Source: Spirochaetaceae bacterium (GTDB taxonomy: Bacteria; Myxococcota_A; UBA9160; UBA4427). Taken from it: a DNA stretch of 64,000 bases. The position numbers were made by a program, and so were the translations under genes. The notes beneath the pieces were generated by a model. It had not been told where the DNA came from. It did not search any database and saw nothing but the letters and a program-made list of their open reading frames with translations. Below, in pieces: positions 8,746 through 16,872 of this stretch (positions are counted from its first letter, which is position 1; each line of letters opens with the position of its first letter). The stretch is taken from positions 124,001 to 188,000 of the forward strand of contig JACKFD010000002.1 in the NCBI GenBank assembly GCA_020632655.1, read 5' to 3'.

Positions 8746-10059
8746 TCATGGGGTGCCGTTCGCGCGGCGGTACAGGCGCTGGCACGCGTCCGGATCCTCG
8801 CTGCAGGCTTGAGACCACTGCCGCACGTAGCGACCGAAGTCGTTCGAGAGGTACGCACGGCCCTCGGCGACCCACTCCACACGCGAGCCGTAATCCGCGA
8901 CCGTGCCGCCGCAGAACGTCGCCGCGATGGCCCGCGCGTCCCAGCTCGCGGCGGTCACCACGAGTGCTCCACCGTCGCTCGACGTGATGCGGAAATGCCG
9001 ACCGTCCTCCTGCATCTGGACGACGGGGTAGAGGCGACGGCCATCCCGGCAGACCAGCGTCTGCTCCTCCGGGCCGCCGATGCCGGGCTGGCTGGCGGGG
9101 GGCAGGGGCTCCGCGCGATGGTCCGTGATCGCGCTGCCCGCGCAGAGCTCTCGTGCGGGTGTCTCGCTCGGCGACCACGTGCCGGCGGCCTCGCGGCCCG
9201 GCATCACGTCGAGGCTCGGTCCCAGGCCGTGCACCTCCTCGCGGCCGTCGGCGCAGCGCAGATGCACGCGGACGGGACCGATCCGCAGCGGGACCGCCGC
9301 CCGGTTCGTGTAGGCATAACGTGCCTCGAGCGTGTCGCGGCTGTGGCCGGACTGCGCATAGCGGATCGCGAAGATCGGGTTGTCGTCGACCGCGTCGGCG
9401 TCCTCCGAAGGGACGGACGCGGTGCGGGTCGGTGCGTGTGCGGCCGGGACCGGGGCGGGTGCGGGGGTGCGCATCCCTTCCTCGGCCGGAGCGGGCCCGG
9501 GCTTCGTGCGTTCGGTCGGGGCGGTCCGGGACGCCGTCGCCGGCGCGGGGAGGGGCCGTGGCCAGTCCTCGAGCCAATCCTCGATGCATCCGTAGCGCTG
9601 GTCGCAATGCAGGGCGATGCGCTCGTAGTCGGCCTGCGAGAGCGGGTATCCGGCGCGACGTGCGCCGACGCGCGACTGGACGCACATGAATTCCATCTCG
9701 CACTCGATCTCGATGTCGAGGTTCGGGTCGTGACGCGGCCCGAGGTCCCGGGGCGGGCCGCTCGGGCGGGCTTCGGGACGCGCCGGCCAGGCGGGCGTCG
9801 ACGGACTCGCCGCATCCGGATCGCAGCGGGGCGAGCGCTCGAGGCCGACGCCGCGGGCGAGTGCGTCGAAGGCTTCCGTCGCGATCCAGCCGTGGCAGGC
9901 GTCCCGCAACGTGTCGTCGAGCGTCTCCTCGAGCTCGTCGGTTTCGCTCCGCGCGGGCGGCGCCGCGAGCAGCATCGCGATCACGAGCCCGATCCCGCCG
10001 AGCGAGCCCGACCGCGAAGTCGCCCGCACGGGCCCTCGCCCGGGCGGGCGAGGCGTCAT
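8746..10059 (-). CDS. secreted protein of unknown function, paired with MORN lipoprotein
   Basis: A 437-residue protein I do not recognise. From the ATG at 10059 it has a signal peptide (GIGLVIAMLLAAPPARS, about residues 20-36). A cysteine-containing region (ACHGWIATEAF, DIEIECEMEFMCVQS, DQRYGCIEDWLEDW) is followed by a Pro/Ala/Thr-rich linker of about 50 residues, then a beta-rich domain (FAIRYAQSGHSRDTLEARYAYTN, RLYPVVQMQEDGRHF) with further cysteines. The even spread of cysteines fits disulfide bonds in the periplasm. The start codon overlaps the stop of the upstream MORN lipoprotein (ATGA), so the two are probably made in concert and may act together in the envelope. Confidence 0.6.
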   Translation of the reverse strand: MTPRPPGRGPVRATSRSGSLGGIGLVIAMLLAAPPARSETDELEETLDDTLRDACHGWIATEAFDALARGVGLERSPRCDPDAASPSTPAWPARPEARPSGPPRDLGPRHDPNLDIEIECEMEFMCVQSRVGARRAGYPLSQADYERIALHCDQRYGCIEDWLEDWPRPLPAPATASRTAPTERTKPGPAPAEEGMRTPAPAPVPAAHAPTRTASVPSEDADAVDDNPIFAIRYAQSGHSRDTLEARYAYTNRAAVPLRIGPVRVHLRCADGREEVHGLGPSLDVMPGREAAGTWSPSETPARELCAGSAITDHRAEPLPPASQPGIGGPEEQTLVCRDGRRLYPVVQMQEDGRHFRITSSDGGALVVTAASWDARAIAATFCGGTVADYGSRVEWVAEGRAYLSNDFGRYVRQWSQACSEDPDACQRLYRRANGTP

Positions 10060-11906
10060 TGCAGGCATTGACGATGGCCGCAGTCCCGCATGCATCGGGA
10101 CTCGACCGCCTCCATCCGCTCGGGGGTCGAGATCTCGTTGCAGGCCATCGCCTGGGCGAAGGCCTCCAGCGCTGCGCGGCATTGCGCGGTCTTGAAGCGG
10201 ATCGGGATCGGATTCGAGGAGCAGCTCACGCGGATCGTGGCGTCCTGGTAGCCGCCACTCCCGGTCGAGCTTGCGCCGCCGGTCCCGGTCCCGGTCCCCG
10301 TCGCAGTCGAGCCGGCGCCGAGCCCTTCACTCGAGCCGACACCCGGCGACGCCGGCGCGACCGCGTACTTCTCCTGCACCTGCTGCAGCGCCGTTCCGTT
10401 CGTGTCCGTGAAGATGTCCTGCGCGAGCGCGCCGGTCATGTCGGCCTTCATCTCCATCGGCACGTCCGCCGCACCCACGACCGCTGCGCCGAGCCCGAAG
10501 GCCATCACCTGCCCGAAGCTCGGACCGCTCGAGGCCTGCTGTGCGGCCGCCTCGCGCCGCCTCGCCTCCTCGGCCCGTCGGCGCTCGAGGGCGACGCGCT
10601 CCGCCTCGATGCGCCGGGCCTCCTCCGCCTGGGCCTCGAGCATCCGCTTCTGCTCCGCCTGCATGCGGGCGAGCTCGGCGCGGCTCTCCCGCAGCTCGGC
10701 GCGCATCACGAAGACCGCGTCGACCCGTTGGCCCGCGCGATGCTCGCAGCGCTCGAAGCGTCCCTCGAAGAGGCAGGTGCCGTCGCCGTGCCGCTCGCCG
10801 GCGGCATAACCTCCCTCGTACTGGAGCTCCCCCCGCTCGAGATGGCGTCCTCGTCCGTGCAGCCGGAAGCCCTTCCAGTCCCCCGACAGCGCGAGGCCGG
10901 ATACGTCCTCGTAGCCGCCCGCGACGAGCTGCCCATCGACGAAGCGACCGCGCAGCCGACGCTCGCTCGCGGCGTCGTAGGCGTCGCCCGAGCCGTGGGC
11001 GAGTCCGTTCCGGCAGCCGCCCGAGACGTAGATCCAGCCCTCGCTCCCGGCGCCGAGGCGACAGTCGGGCGCGCGCGTCGCGGCGGCGAGGGCGGCCTCC
11101 TGACGGTCCGCGGCGAAGGTCGCGAAGCCGAGGCGCTTGAGGGTGAAGACGGCCTCGGCGACCTCGCCGATCGGACGACCGGGCTTCGCCAGGACGAGCG
11201 CGGCGGGCGCAGCGACGGCGAGCCGCCGACCGAGGTCGGGTTCGACGGGGATCACGGCGCGGGCCTGCGCCTCGCCCATCTCCGGATGGGCGGCCTCGGC
11301 GAGCAGGCGGTCGGGCGCGCTGCGCAGGGGGCGATCGAGGAGTGCGGGCAGCGGCACCTCGATCGCACCCGAGGCGTCGGTCTCGAAGCTGCGCGTGGCC
11401 CCGCCGCGGAGGGCGACGCGGACCCGGGCGCCCGGCATCGGGATGCGCACGATCCGCTCCTCCTCGCGCGGGGGCAGCGGCTCGCTGGCGATGTCACGCT
11501 GGAGCATGTCCCCGTGCCCGACGTTCCGGGCGGGGTTCAACATCACGAGCCCCGTCGCGAACATCTCGTCCGAGCCGTCCAGGAAGAAGAAGGCGAGCGC
11601 GGTTCCCGCGACCACGGCGCCGAAGGGCACCTCCCAGAGCTCGTGGTAGGCCTGATAGGCCTGATAGGTCTCGACCGTCGCCTTCTCGCCCCCGTGTCGG
11701 ACCCGGTAGCGCTCGACCCGCTCGAGGACGAGGCGAAGCGGCGAGGCGTCGATCGCGCTCGGCGCGGCCGTCAGCTCGAAGGCGGTCGACTCGAGCTGCG
11801 GCTCCTCGGTCGGGCGCTCGACGACCTGGGTGCCGTGGGAGGTGGCGCAGCCCGTGGCGAGGGCGGCGAGCAGAAGGAGGGAGACGAGACTTTGGACGCG
11901 GGGCAT
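10056..11906 (-). CDS. MORN-repeat, coiled-coil envelope lipoprotein
   Basis: A 616-residue lipoprotein: a signal peptide ending ALATG before Cys20, then a beta-rich region (PIPGARVRVALRGG-like segment). Four or so MORN-like repeats occupy about residues 290-400 (GSEGWIYVSGGCRNGLAHGSG, LSGDWKGFRLHGRGRH, LQYEGGYAAGERHGDG). A charged coiled coil comes next (LRESRAELARMQAEQKRMLEAQAEEARRIE region, about 410-470), then a Gly/Ser/Thr low-complexity tail with a cysteine-bearing end (CRAALEAFAQAMACNE). MORN repeats in bacteria often mediate envelope or lipid contacts. The 3' end overlaps the next secreted protein gene. Specific role unknown. Confidence 0.7.
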   Translation of the reverse strand: MPRVQSLVSLLLLAALATGCATSHGTQVVERPTEEPQLESTAFELTAAPSAIDASPLRLVLERVERYRVRHGGEKATVETYQAYQAYHELWEVPFGAVVAGTALAFFFLDGSDEMFATGLVMLNPARNVGHGDMLQRDIASEPLPPREEERIVRIPMPGARVRVALRGGATRSFETDASGAIEVPLPALLDRPLRSAPDRLLAEAAHPEMGEAQARAVIPVEPDLGRRLAVAAPAALVLAKPGRPIGEVAEAVFTLKRLGFATFAADRQEAALAAATRAPDCRLGAGSEGWIYVSGGCRNGLAHGSGDAYDAASERRLRGRFVDGQLVAGGYEDVSGLALSGDWKGFRLHGRGRHLERGELQYEGGYAAGERHGDGTCLFEGRFERCEHRAGQRVDAVFVMRAELRESRAELARMQAEQKRMLEAQAEEARRIEAERVALERRRAEEARRREAAAQQASSGPSFGQVMAFGLGAAVVGAADVPMEMKADMTGALAQDIFTDTNGTALQQVQEKYAVAPASPGVGSSEGLGAGSTATGTGTGTGGASSTGSGGYQDATIRVSCSSNPIPIRFKTAQCRAALEAFAQAMACNEISTPERMEAVESRCMRDCGHRQCLQ

Positions 11907-12055
11907 GCGGGCTCCTCGGGCGAGAGCGGGCGGATACCTCGGGTCTTTCGGGCGCTGTCGGGGAAGGATGAAGGCGCACGAGCGCGGTCACCCGCGCGTT
12001 GCGCAGGGACTGCCGTTGCCGTGCGTGGCGGGCGGGCCGTCGGGGTCGAGTGGCG

Positions 12056-12079
12056 GGCCTCCCGGTCGACCGGGAGGCC
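12056..12079 (-). terminator. 24-bp perfect palindrome after the CBS gene
   Basis: The arm GGCCTCCCGGTC (12056-12067) is followed immediately by its exact reverse complement (12068-12079). It lies 31 bases beyond the stop of the minus-strand CBS gene and 150 bases upstream of the MORN lipoprotein gene. As RNA it folds into a very stable hairpin, but no U-tract follows. A hairpin terminator or mRNA 3' stabiliser is the likely role; a protein-binding site is the alternative. Confidence 0.4.
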
Positions 12080-12110
12080 GGATGCGCGTGCGTCGGGAGG
12101 CGGCCGGGCC

Positions 12111-12677
12111 TCAGGCGCCGTGGCGCGGCAGGCTCCGGTCGCGCTCGAAGTCCGGGGGCAGGTTGAGGATCTCGGCGGGGAAGGACTCGACGAGGAAGTC
12201 CACGATCAGCCGGACCGAGAGGATGAAGACGGGCCAGCCGTGCTCGTTCACGATCGGCAGGTGCCGGAAGCCGCCGACCGACATCATGTTGAGCGCCCAG
12301 GCCAGCTTCGCGTCGACGCGCAGCGACTCGGGATCGGGTGTCATCACGTCGGCGAGTCGTACGTCCGCCGGGTTGCGTCCGGAATCGATCACCTTGAGCA
12401 GCACGTCGCGCTCGGTGAAGATGCCCTTGAGCGGGGAGCGCGGCGTGCCGTCCTCCGTGATCACGACGCAGCCGCGATGCTCCCGCCGCATGACCTGCAT
12501 CGCGGCCTTCACCGAATCCCCACTCGACATCGGCAGCGGCGGTCGGCTCGGGAGCAGCGTGACCGGCTCCGCGAGCAGCTGGGCATCGAAGGTGCGTCGC
12601 GGTCGGTCGACGCCGTCGTCGTCGAAGTACGCCTCGTCGGTCGTGAGGATGTCGGCCGGGTCTTCGTGTTCGAACAT
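12111..12677 (-). CDS. tandem CBS-domain protein
   Basis: A 188-residue stand-alone CBS pair. Repeat one covers about residues 50-110 (SVKAAMQVMRREHRGCVVITEDG...GIFTERDVLLKVI) and repeat two about 110-170 (VRLADVMTPDPESLRVDAKLAWALNMMSVGGFRHLPIVNEHG). CBS pairs bind adenosyl nucleotides and report energy state or gate a partner protein. No catalytic or membrane domain is attached. A TAGATT box (12708-12713, minus strand) sits 31 bases upstream of the start and is a plausible -10. The neighbours give no direct hint of its partner. Confidence 0.88.
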   Translation of the reverse strand: MFEHEDPADILTTDEAYFDDDGVDRPRRTFDAQLLAEPVTLLPSRPPLPMSSGDSVKAAMQVMRREHRGCVVITEDGTPRSPLKGIFTERDVLLKVIDSGRNPADVRLADVMTPDPESLRVDAKLAWALNMMSVGGFRHLPIVNEHGWPVFILSVRLIVDFLVESFPAEILNLPPDFERDRSLPRHGA

Positions 12678-12735
12678 GGGGGCGTCTCCTGTGTCGCGAG
12701 CCGACCGAATCTAGCCGAAGCGAGCGCGACGCGGC

Positions 12736-12778
12736 CCAGGCCCCGCCGTGAATCGCGTCGCATTCTCAGGGGGCCTGG
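12736..12778 (-). terminator. inverted repeat after alcohol dehydrogenase gene
   Basis: Arms CCAGGCCCC (12736-12744) and GGGGCCTGG (12770-12778) can pair across a 25-base loop. The element lies between the stop of the minus-strand alcohol dehydrogenase (12867) and the start of the CBS gene. It could end dehydrogenase transcription, but the loop is long and there is no U-run. Confidence 0.25.
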
Positions 12779-12866
12779 CTCGCCTTGACGGGAAGGCCAC
12801 CCAGGCGTCGGCCGGCGCGCACCCCGAAGGTGACGCCGGGCCGCATGCCCCCTGCGACGCGTCGGG

Positions 12867-13949
12867 TCATCGGCCCCCGGGCATCTCCAGTACGCCCCGC
12901 GCGATCCGGCCGGCCTTCATGTCCTCCACGAGCCGGGGCCAGTCGGCGAGCGGGTAGCGGGCGCTGACGAGGGCGTCGAGCTCGAGTCGGCCCGCGAGGT
13001 AGAGCTCGCAGATCCGGGCGACGTCCGCCTGCGGTTGGCTCGACCCATAACGGCATCCCATGATCGTCACGTCGAGGAAGGTGGCGGCGGGCAGGAACTC
13101 GACCCGGGTCTCCGAGGAGGGGACACCTAACATCACGGCATTCCCGCCCCAGTCGACCATCTGGATCGCCTGCTCCATGAGCGTCTTCGCGCCGACGCAC
13201 TCGAAGACGTGGCGTGCGCCCCAGCCCCCGAGTCGTGCCTTGACGGCCGCGACGACGTCTTCGTGCTCGCGCGGATCGACGAACCCGGTCGCGCCGAGCT
13301 GCCGGGCGAGGGCCTGCTTCTCGCGGTTCGTGTCGAGCACGAGGATCGGATGCGCGCCGGCGAGGCGCGCGGCCTGGACGACGTTGAGGCCGATGCCGCC
13401 GGCGCCGATCACGACGACGGAGTCGCCGGGGCCGACCTTCGCGCGGTGGAAGACGGCGCCCGTTCCCGTCAGCACGCCGCAGCCGATCAGCGCCGCCGAC
13501 GCGAAGGGGACCTCGGGCGGAATGCGGATCGCCTGGTTCGCCTTGACGACGATGCGCTCGGCGAAGGTCGAGAGGTTCGCGAAGTTGTGGTGCGGCATGC
13601 CGCGCGCGCGGAAGGGCGTCGGACGCTTGCCGAAGGTCTCCCTGCACATCGTCGGCCGTCCCGAGTCGCAGGCCGGGCACGCGCCGCATTGTCCGAGGGT
13701 CGAGAGCGCGACCGGGTCGCCCGGTGCGAGGGTGGCGACGCCTTCTCCGCAGCGCCGCACGACGCCGGCGCCTTCGTGGCCGAGCACGACGGGCGTGGGG
13801 TAGGGGATCGTGCCGTTCACGACGCTCAGGTCGCTGTGGCAGACGCCGCTCGCGCGGATCTCGATCTCGACCTCGCCGGGACCGGGATCGCGGACCTCGA
13901 GGTCGTCGATCAGGGCGAGGGTCTGGCCGTCGAATACGATGCCTTGCAT
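12867..13949 (-). CDS. zinc-dependent alcohol dehydrogenase (class III-like MDR)
   Basis: A 360-residue medium-chain dehydrogenase. Catalytic zinc ligands are Cys37 (GVCHSD) and His58-Glu59 (GHEGAG). Structural zinc cysteines are at 88, 91, 94 and 102 (CGACPACDSGRPTMC). The Rossmann motif is GAGGIGLNVVQAARLAG, with an acidic LDTNR suggesting NAD. Length and motif positions are the same as in the second alcohol dehydrogenase of this window (60081-61181), so they are paralogues of the same subfamily. The frame stays open far upstream on this strand (to 15431), but only the part from ATG 13949 looks like protein. It diverges from the Sua5 gene across 144 bases. Confidence 0.92.
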   Translation of the reverse strand: MQGIVFDGQTLALIDDLEVRDPGPGEVEIEIRASGVCHSDLSVVNGTIPYPTPVVLGHEGAGVVRRCGEGVATLAPGDPVALSTLGQCGACPACDSGRPTMCRETFGKRPTPFRARGMPHHNFANLSTFAERIVVKANQAIRIPPEVPFASAALIGCGVLTGTGAVFHRAKVGPGDSVVVIGAGGIGLNVVQAARLAGAHPILVLDTNREKQALARQLGATGFVDPREHEDVVAAVKARLGGWGARHVFECVGAKTLMEQAIQMVDWGGNAVMLGVPSSETRVEFLPAATFLDVTIMGCRYGSSQPQADVARICELYLAGRLELDALVSARYPLADWPRLVEDMKAGRIARGVLEMPGGR

Positions 13950-14093
13950 GCCGGGCTCCGGGACGAGTCGGGCGGATGGGCCCGCGCTCGGGGGCGTTAG
14001 CGTCGCACGGCCGGGCGTACGGCGCCGCCGACGGGCCGGCGGTCCGGGCGCGCCAGCGGGACATCGAGCGCCCGCGAGCGTTACCCTCCGGTC

Positions 14094-15056
14094 GTGCCCG
14101 CCCGAATCCTCGCCCCGACCGACGCGGCCCTTCGCGAGGCCGCCGACATCCTGCGTCGGGGCGGTCTGGTCGGCTTCCCGACGGAGACGGTCTACGGCCT
14201 CGGGGCGAATGCGCTCGACGCCGCCGCGGTCGAGCGGATCTTCGCCGCGAAGGGCCGACCTCCGAGCAATCCCGTCATCGTGCACGTGGCGAGCGTGGAG
14301 GCGGCACGGCGGCTGGCGGGGCGATGGCCCGACGCGGCGGAGCGGCTCGCCGCGCAGCATTGGCCGGGACCGCTCACGCTGGTCGTCGAACGCGGTGACG
14401 CGATCCCCGACGTCGTGACGGCTGGCGGTGCAACGGTCGGCCTGCGCGTCCCGTCGCATCCCGTGGCCCTCGCCCTGCTGCGTGCAGTAGACCTGCCGAT
14501 CGCAGCGCCGAGCGCCAACCGCTCGGAGTCCGTCTCGCCGACGACGGCCCGACACGTGGTGGAGTCGCTCGGCCCCTGGCTCGCGGACCTGCTCGTGCTC
14601 GACGGCGGGCCCTGCGAGGTCGGGATCGAGAGCACGGTCGTCGACGTGACGGGCGAGCGGCCACAGGTCCTGCGTCCTGGCATGCTCAGGCTCGACGAGC
14701 CGGAGACGGGGCGGCCGCCGCGTGCCGAGGAGGACGAAGCGGCGACTGGATCGGCCGGCTCGTCGGCGCCCGTCCGCTCGCCCGGGCAGACCACGCGCCA
14801 CTACTCGCCGGGCAAGCCGCTCCGACTCGTCGCTTCGGATCGGCTCGATCGCGAGCGCGAGCGCGGTGACGCCGTGCTGCGACTGCCGGAGGATCCGGAT
14901 CGCGCCGCCGCCCTGCTCTACGCCGAGCTGCGTCGGCTCGACGCCGATCCGGACGTCGAACGGATCCTCGTGGTGCATCCGCCGGCGGACGAGCGATGGG
15001 CAGCGATCCGCGATCGGCTCCGCCGCGCGGCGGGTCGCGGATCGCCCTCGGCCTGA
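14094..15056 (+). CDS. tsaC: threonylcarbamoyl-AMP synthase, Sua5 type
   Basis: A 320-residue YrdC/Sua5 protein that makes threonylcarbamoyl-AMP for the universal t6A modification of ANN-decoding tRNAs. The YrdC domain covers residues 1-200 with FPTETVYGLGANA, KGRPPSNPVIVH, the WPGPLTLV motif, SANRSE and CEVGIESTVVD. The remaining C-terminal part, starting at TTRHYSPGKPLRL, is the Sua5 domain. The long form is therefore complete. Translation begins at a GTG with no obvious ribosome site. This is the clearest housekeeping gene in the window. Confidence 0.93.
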   Translation: MPARILAPTDAALREAADILRRGGLVGFPTETVYGLGANALDAAAVERIFAAKGRPPSNPVIVHVASVEAARRLAGRWPDAAERLAAQHWPGPLTLVVERGDAIPDVVTAGGATVGLRVPSHPVALALLRAVDLPIAAPSANRSESVSPTTARHVVESLGPWLADLLVLDGGPCEVGIESTVVDVTGERPQVLRPGMLRLDEPETGRPPRAEEDEAATGSAGSSAPVRSPGQTTRHYSPGKPLRLVASDRLDRERERGDAVLRLPEDPDRAAALLYAELRRLDADPDVERILVVHPPADERWAAIRDRLRRAAGRGSPSA

Positions 15057-15099
15057 GCGGGCGCGTCGACTGCGCGCCGGTCGGACCGTGCTCTCGCGC

Positions 15100-15948
15100 T
15101 CAGGTCCCGCGCTCGACGCGCTGCCCACCGGGATGGGGGCGGCTTCCGTCGAGCGACCGGATCGGGATCGCGAGCTCGTCGAGCAGGTCGAGGCTGACGA
15201 GCACGCCGCCCGTGCGCTCGGGCGGCCCGTCGCAGACCGCGAGGATCGATTCGACCATCGCCTCCATCGACTCGATCTGGTCGTCGGAGAGCTGGTCGCC
15301 GACGAGCTCCGCGGCGCCTTCGCTGAGCACCGCGGCACGCGGCTCGATCGTGTTGATGCGGACGCCCGTGCCCTCGAGCTCGGCGGCGAAGGCCTGGGTG
15401 ATGCGATTGAGCGCGGCCTTGCTCGCGCCATAGACGCCGATCGTGCGGCCAGCGGGCGTGAGATCGAAGGGTGGGCCGGGCATGAGCCGGGCGCTCCCGC
15501 TCGAGAGGTTGACGATCCAGCCCTCCCCGCGCTCGATCATCCCGGGCAGCGCGGCCTGCATGAGATCGACGGGGGCGTGGACGTTCACCTCGAAGGTGAT
15601 GCGACGTCGCTTGAGCGGGTAGGTCGCGTTCGGCGCGTACATCGCCGCGGCGGCGTTGTTCACGAGGATGTCGAGTCGTCCACCGAAGAGCTCGAGCGCA
15701 TGTGGAACGATCTTCGCGCGGCTCGTCTCGTCCGCGAGATCGGCCGCGAGCGTCTCCACCCGCGTGCCGAAGCGACGACATCGATCGAGGGTTTCGCGCA
15801 GGCTGCCCGCGAGATGGTCGTGCTGCTCGACCGTCCGCGCGACGAGCAGCAGGTTCGCGCCCTCGGCGGCGAGCCGTTCGCTCGTGGCCGCACCGATCCC
15901 CCGACTCGCCCCCGTCACGATCGCATTCCGACCCTCGAATCGCTTCAC
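15100..15948 (-). CDS. short-chain dehydrogenase/reductase
   Basis: A 282-residue classical SDR. The cofactor motif TGASRGIG spans residues 12-19, NNAAA follows the fourth strand, and the catalytic Ser (NLSSGSA) and YGASK Tyr/Lys are present. LLVARTVEQ after strand two suggests NADP(H). The start is a GTG at 15948. After the catalytic core a segment with EGAAELVGDQLSDDQIESMEAM is typical of lipid- or steroid-type SDRs in environmental bacteria. It is followed on the same strand after 34 bases by the nitroreductase stop, so the two may be cotranscribed with the nitroreductase first. Confidence 0.9.
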   Translation of the reverse strand: MKRFEGRNAIVTGASRGIGAATSERLAAEGANLLLVARTVEQHDHLAGSLRETLDRCRRFGTRVETLAADLADETSRAKIVPHALELFGGRLDILVNNAAAAMYAPNATYPLKRRRITFEVNVHAPVDLMQAALPGMIERGEGWIVNLSSGSARLMPGPPFDLTPAGRTIGVYGASKAALNRITQAFAAELEGTGVRINTIEPRAAVLSEGAAELVGDQLSDDQIESMEAMVESILAVCDGPPERTGGVLVSLDLLDELAIPIRSLDGSRPHPGGQRVERGT

Positions 15949-15982
15949 CGGCTCGCTCCTCGTCGTCCCATCGCGGGAATCG

Positions 15983-16699
15983 TCAGCGCCACGCCTCGCC
16001 CCAGGTCTCGCGGTACACCATGCGCCCGATGGGCTTGCGCGAGATCCGACCGTGTCCGCCCCGGGCGGGGTAGCCGATCGGGGTGATCGCGTGCAGGCGC
16101 CAGGGATCGGGCACGCCGAGCGCCCGCCGCACCGCGTCTTCGCGCCGCCAGATCATCGTCGTGATCACGCCGCCGAGTCCCTCCGCCCGACACGCGAGCA
16201 GCAGGTTCTGGATCGCGGGGTAGAGCGAGCCGCCGAAGAGGAAGTTCGGCTGCACGTCGATCTCGCCTTCGTTCGCGAGCAGCCTCGGATCGTGGAGCCA
16301 GGCCAGCACGACGGGCGTCCGCGCGAAGTCCCGGGCGAGGGCGTCTCCGGCCGCCATGACCCGCTCCCCGCGTCCGCGCTTGTCGGCGGGCAGTCGCTGC
16401 ATCGCCGCCTTGCCCGGCGCCGAATACTCGTCCCAGGTCGCCGCGAAATGCTCTGCGAGGGCGGCCTTCCTGTCTTCGCTCTGCAGCACGAGCACGCGCC
16501 AGGGCTGGGCGTTGCCGCCGGTCGGTGCGCAGAGGGCGGCGCTCAGTACGCGTTCGAGCACGTCGTCGGGGATCGGATCGGGGCGTAGCCGCCGGATCGC
16601 GCGCGTCGTGCAGAGCACCTCGTAGAGCCGCGCGTCCGCCCGCTCGGGGCCGAAGAGCCCGGTCGCGACGGCGGCGGCCTCGCGCTCGTCGATGGCCAT
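15983..16699 (-). CDS. nitroreductase-family FMN protein
   Basis: A 238-residue nitroreductase-fold protein. The signatures are TTRAIRRLRPDPIPDDVLERVLSAA with the FMN phosphate-binding arginines, APTGGNAQPWR, and the late GLGGVITTMIW segment. Such enzymes use FMN and NAD(P)H to reduce nitro groups, quinones or enones. The start MAIDEREA at 16699 is chosen over an upstream extension that would run through the intergenic palindrome. It diverges from the DUF1214 gene; a TTGACA hexamer on this strand lies inside the palindrome at 16794-16808. Confidence 0.87.
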   Translation of the reverse strand: MAIDEREAAAVATGLFGPERADARLYEVLCTTRAIRRLRPDPIPDDVLERVLSAALCAPTGGNAQPWRVLVLQSEDRKAALAEHFAATWDEYSAPGKAAMQRLPADKRGRGERVMAAGDALARDFARTPVVLAWLHDPRLLANEGEIDVQPNFLFGGSLYPAIQNLLLACRAEGLGGVITTMIWRREDAVRRALGVPDPWRLHAITPIGYPARGGHGRISRKPIGRMVYRETWGEAWR

Positions 16700-16793
16700 G
16701 CGTCCTCCAGGCGTCGTGGCTCGGGCTCGGGTCGGCGACCCGGCCGACGCCGACACGGTCTGCGATGCGACCAGCCCGAGCTTGAAGCGTTTA

Positions 16794-16808
16794 CTTGACC
16801 ATGTCAAG
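16794..16808. promoter_or_regulatory. palindromic operator CTTGAC-CAT-GTCAAG
   Basis: Two 6-base arms in perfect dyad symmetry around a 3-base centre, in the divergent region between the nitroreductase (start 16699) and the DUF1214 gene (start 16873). Each arm contains a -35-like TTGAC hexamer, TTGACC on the plus and TTGACA on the minus strand. A bound repressor would therefore block both promoters. The flanks are unusually A/T-rich for this genome. The MarR gene at the end of the plus-strand chain is a candidate regulator. Confidence 0.5.
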
Positions 16809-16872
16809 ATTATCGATGCGCGGATCCACGCGCCCGGATCCGGCAGACGGGGGAGCCCGAGCGGAGTACCTG

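Noticed and set aside
10260..10320. Repetitive CCGGTC sequence as a regulatory repeat
   Set aside because: It lies inside the MORN lipoprotein gene and simply encodes a Gly/Thr/Ser-rich low-complexity linker.
13950..15431. Upstream part of the long minus-strand frame ending at 12867
   Set aside because: It runs antisense to the Sua5 gene and has no protein-like pattern; the alcohol dehydrogenase begins at ATG 13949.
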